A DNA stretch of 15,767 nt from the NCBI GenBank assembly GCA_964396055.1, contig CAYNDV010000112.1, positions 1 through 15,767 on the forward strand, written 5' to 3'. Below, one piece after another: positions 13,574 through 15,767 of this stretch. The translations under genes and the position numbers were made by a program. Numbering within the stretch: position 1 is the stretch's first letter; each line of letters starts with the position of its first letter. Origin of the DNA: CAYJPV01 sp964396055. GTDB lineage: Bacteria; Acidobacteriota; Vicinamibacteria; Vicinamibacterales; JAKQTR01. The notes beneath the pieces were generated by a model. That model was given only the letters and a program-made list of their open reading frames with translations. It did no database searches and was not told the DNA's origin.

Positions 13574-15727
13574 TTGCCTACTACCATTCTCATCGCCCCG
13601 GCCGGGCGGCGCGTGGGCCTGACCACGGCCTGCCTCGGCCTCGTTCGCGCGTTCGATCGGCAGGGCCTGCGCGTGGCCTTCGTGAAGCCGATCGCCAACC
13701 GCGACGAAACGAACCAGTCGTCGGATCTGGTGGCGCGTGGCGCGCACCTCTCGCCGCCGGCGTCGGTGGCCAGCCACGTGGCCGAAGAACTGCTGGCGTC
13801 CGGGGACGACCAGACCCTGATGGAGCACGTCGTCGAACTCGTGGGCCGGGCCGGCGAGGGCGCCGACGTCGTCATTGTCGAGGGCATGAACCCCGAGGCG
13901 GGCATGGTGCACGCCACGCGGGTGAACGCCCTGATGCTGAAGGCCCTGGACGCCGAACTCGTCCTGGTGGCGGCGCCGCGGGGCCAGGATCCCGGCGAAA
14001 CCGCCTCGTCGTTGGCGATCGCGGCCCGCGGCTACGGCGCGCTGCCGGAGGGCCGGCAGATCGGGTGCATCCTGAACCGTGTGTGCATCGGCGCCGCCGG
14101 TCAGGTCAGCGAGGTCGAGACGATCGGCCAGGCGCAGGGCGGGTGTTCGGACTGCCAGGGCATCACGACGTTCGGCGAGAACGAAGCGGCCCACCGGGCG
14201 GCGCTGATCGCCGAGAAACTGCGCCCCCTGGCGCTCGTGCCGTGCAGCATGGAAATGGCGGCACCGCGGGTGCTGGACGTGGCGCTGGCCATCAAGGCGC
14301 GCATGCTGCGCGTGGGCGAGGCGCGGACGCGCCGCGTGAAGGACGTGGCGGTGTGCGCGGCGATGGTGCCCAACGCGCTGCGGGCCATGCGGCCCGGCGC
14401 GCTCATCATCACCCCCGGTGATCGGAACGACATCATCCTGGCCGCGGCGATGAGCGTGCAGAGCGGGACGCCGCTGGCCGGCGTGCTGCTGACGGGCGGC
14501 ATCGAGCCGGATCCCCGGGTGCTGGCCCTGTGCCGCAAGGTGTTCGACGGCGGCCTGCCGCTGCTGGCGGTCAACGAATCGAGTTACCGCGCGGCCACCA
14601 ACGTGTCCGGCATGAACACCGAGATCCCGGCTGACGACCAGGACCGGATCGAGCGCACCATGAACGTGGTGGCCGACCGGATCGACCTGGCCTGGGTGAA
14701 GACGTTCGAGCAGCCCAGCCGGGCGCCGCGCATGTCGCCGCCGGCGTTCCGCCACCGCCTGATCGAGGCGGCCCGCGCCAACCTGCAGCGCATCGTGCTG
14801 CCGGAAGGCACGGAGCCCCGCACCGTGGCGGCGGCCGCCATCGTCGAATCGCGCGGCATCGCGCGGTGCGTGCTGCTGGGCAATCCCGACGAGATCCGCG
14901 ACGTGGCCGGACGCCAGGGCGTCACCCTGCCGGATACGGTGGAGATGATCGATCCGCTCGAGGCGGCGCCGCGCTACGTCGACCCGCTGGTCGAGCGGCG
15001 GAAGCACAAGGGGATGAATCCCGATCGCGCGATGATCGAGCTGCAGGACTCGATCATGGTCGGGACGATGATGCTCGCCCTCGACGAGGTGGACGGCCTG
15101 GTGTCCGGGGCCATTCACAGCACGGCCCATACCATCCGGCCGGCGCTGCAGATCATCAAGACGGTGCCGGGCTGCAACCTGGTGTCGAGCGTCTTCTTCA
15201 TGTGCCTGCCGGAGCAGGTCCTGGTGTTCGGCGACTGCGCGGTGGTGCCCAACCCGACCGCCGAGGAACTGGCCGACATCGCCGTCCAGGCGGCGGACTC
15301 CGCCATCGCGTTCGGCATCCCGGCGCGGGTGGCGATGCTGTCGTACTCGACGGGCGCCAGCGGTACGGGCGAGGATGTCGAGAAGGTGAAGGCCGCGACG
15401 GCCATCGCCCAGCAGCGCCGGCCCGACCTGGCGATTGACGGGCCGCTGCAGTACGACGCGGCGATGATGCCCGACGTCGCGCGGCTCAAGGCCCCGAAAT
15501 CCAAGGTGGCCGGGCAGGCCACGGTCCTGATCTTCCCGGACCTCAACACCGGCAACGTCACCTACAAGGCGGTGCAGCGGTCGGCCAACGTCCTGAGCAT
15601 CGGCCCGATGCTGCAGGGCCTGGCCAAGCCCGTCAACGACCTGTCGCGCGGCTGTCTGATCGAGGACATCGTCTTCACGATCAACCTGACGGCCATTCAG
15701 GCGCAGCAGGTGGGGAAGGGAAGGTAG
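13574..15727 (+). CDS. pta: Phosphate acetyltransferase, long (three-domain) form
   Basis: This 717-residue enzyme interconverts acetyl-CoA plus phosphate and acetyl phosphate plus CoA, feeding acetate kinase. It is the long form, like the E. coli enzyme of about 714 residues. From the TTG start: a BioD-like P-loop-fold domain (about 1-220, with APAGRRVGLTTACLG at 8-22 and FVKPIANRDETNQ), a DRTGG domain (about 256-370, with PGALIITPGDRNDIILAA) and the catalytic PTA/PTB domain (about 387-717). The last contains VLPEGTEPRT, STAHTIRPALQ (Ser516, Arg522), SYSTGASGTGED (Ser590 onward), LQYDAAMMPDVA and FPDLNTGNVTYKA. The rare TTG start is supported by GGAGG 6 bases upstream and by alignment with the family N-terminus. 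It follows ackA by 39 bases. In E. coli the N-terminal domain mediates allosteric control; the same is possible here. Confidence 0.97.
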   Translation: MPTTILIAPAGRRVGLTTACLGLVRAFDRQGLRVAFVKPIANRDETNQSSDLVARGAHLSPPASVASHVAEELLASGDDQTLMEHVVELVGRAGEGADVVIVEGMNPEAGMVHATRVNALMLKALDAELVLVAAPRGQDPGETASSLAIAARGYGALPEGRQIGCILNRVCIGAAGQVSEVETIGQAQGGCSDCQGITTFGENEAAHRAALIAEKLRPLALVPCSMEMAAPRVLDVALAIKARMLRVGEARTRRVKDVAVCAAMVPNALRAMRPGALIITPGDRNDIILAAAMSVQSGTPLAGVLLTGGIEPDPRVLALCRKVFDGGLPLLAVNESSYRAATNVSGMNTEIPADDQDRIERTMNVVADRIDLAWVKTFEQPSRAPRMSPPAFRHRLIEAARANLQRIVLPEGTEPRTVAAAAIVESRGIARCVLLGNPDEIRDVAGRQGVTLPDTVEMIDPLEAAPRYVDPLVERRKHKGMNPDRAMIELQDSIMVGTMMLALDEVDGLVSGAIHSTAHTIRPALQIIKTVPGCNLVSSVFFMCLPEQVLVFGDCAVVPNPTAEELADIAVQAADSAIAFGIPARVAMLSYSTGASGTGEDVEKVKAATAIAQQRRPDLAIDGPLQYDAAMMPDVARLKAPKSKVAGQATVLIFPDLNTGNVTYKAVQRSANVLSIGPMLQGLAKPVNDLSRGCLIEDIVFTINLTAIQAQQVGKGR

Positions 15728-15731
15728 CGGG

Positions 15732-15767
<36 letters not shown>

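Overview
This GC-rich window (no rRNA, tRNA, phage, insertion sequence or CRISPR seen) looks like chromosomal DNA from a free-living, Gram-negative-type bacterium. The gene mix (a secreted S9 peptidase, an amidase-GerMN-rph-rdgB cluster, adjacent ackA and pta) and the 7-base tandem arrays between genes made me think of Acidobacteriota, class Vicinamibacteria. That is an inference from general look, not a proven assignment.

Layout. Bases 1-825: a GCCCCAC array, a promoter and a TetR-family regulator on the + strand. Bases 826-3318: an AGAAGAC array, a set of competing hairpins and a secreted S9 (prolyl-oligopeptidase family) peptidase on +. Bases 3319-3533: a convergent intergenic region with another 7-base array and three REP-like hairpins. 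Bases 3534-12137: nine genes on the - strand. In transcription order they are ridA, a GIY-YIG protein, an AI-2E-type membrane protein, an N-acetylmuramoyl-L-alanine amidase, a GerMN protein, rph, rdgB, hslR and an 898-residue coiled-coil protein. Bases 12138-12349: a divergent promoter region with a CTAGAGG array. Bases 12350-15727: ackA and pta on +, followed by another AGAAGAC array running off the window.

How the genes work together. AckA and Pta interconvert acetyl-CoA and acetate through acetyl phosphate. The amidase and GerMN protein act at the cell envelope, while rph and rdgB handle RNA 3' ends and nucleotide-pool cleaning. These four plus hslR and the coiled-coil gene are chained by overlaps or very short gaps and probably form one operon.

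The strongest unusual signals are three. (1) The coiled-coil protein is built from about 26 tandem units of 31 residues covering residues 50-875, almost without gaps, and matches no family I recognise. (2) Seven arrays of three different 7-base units lie in gaps between genes, with distinct placement by unit type. (3) Two - strand genes (ridA and the AI-2E gene) have a -10-like hexamer exactly 6 bases before ATG and little or no Shine-Dalgarno sequence, the geometry of leaderless transcripts, placed beside a CTAGAGG array.
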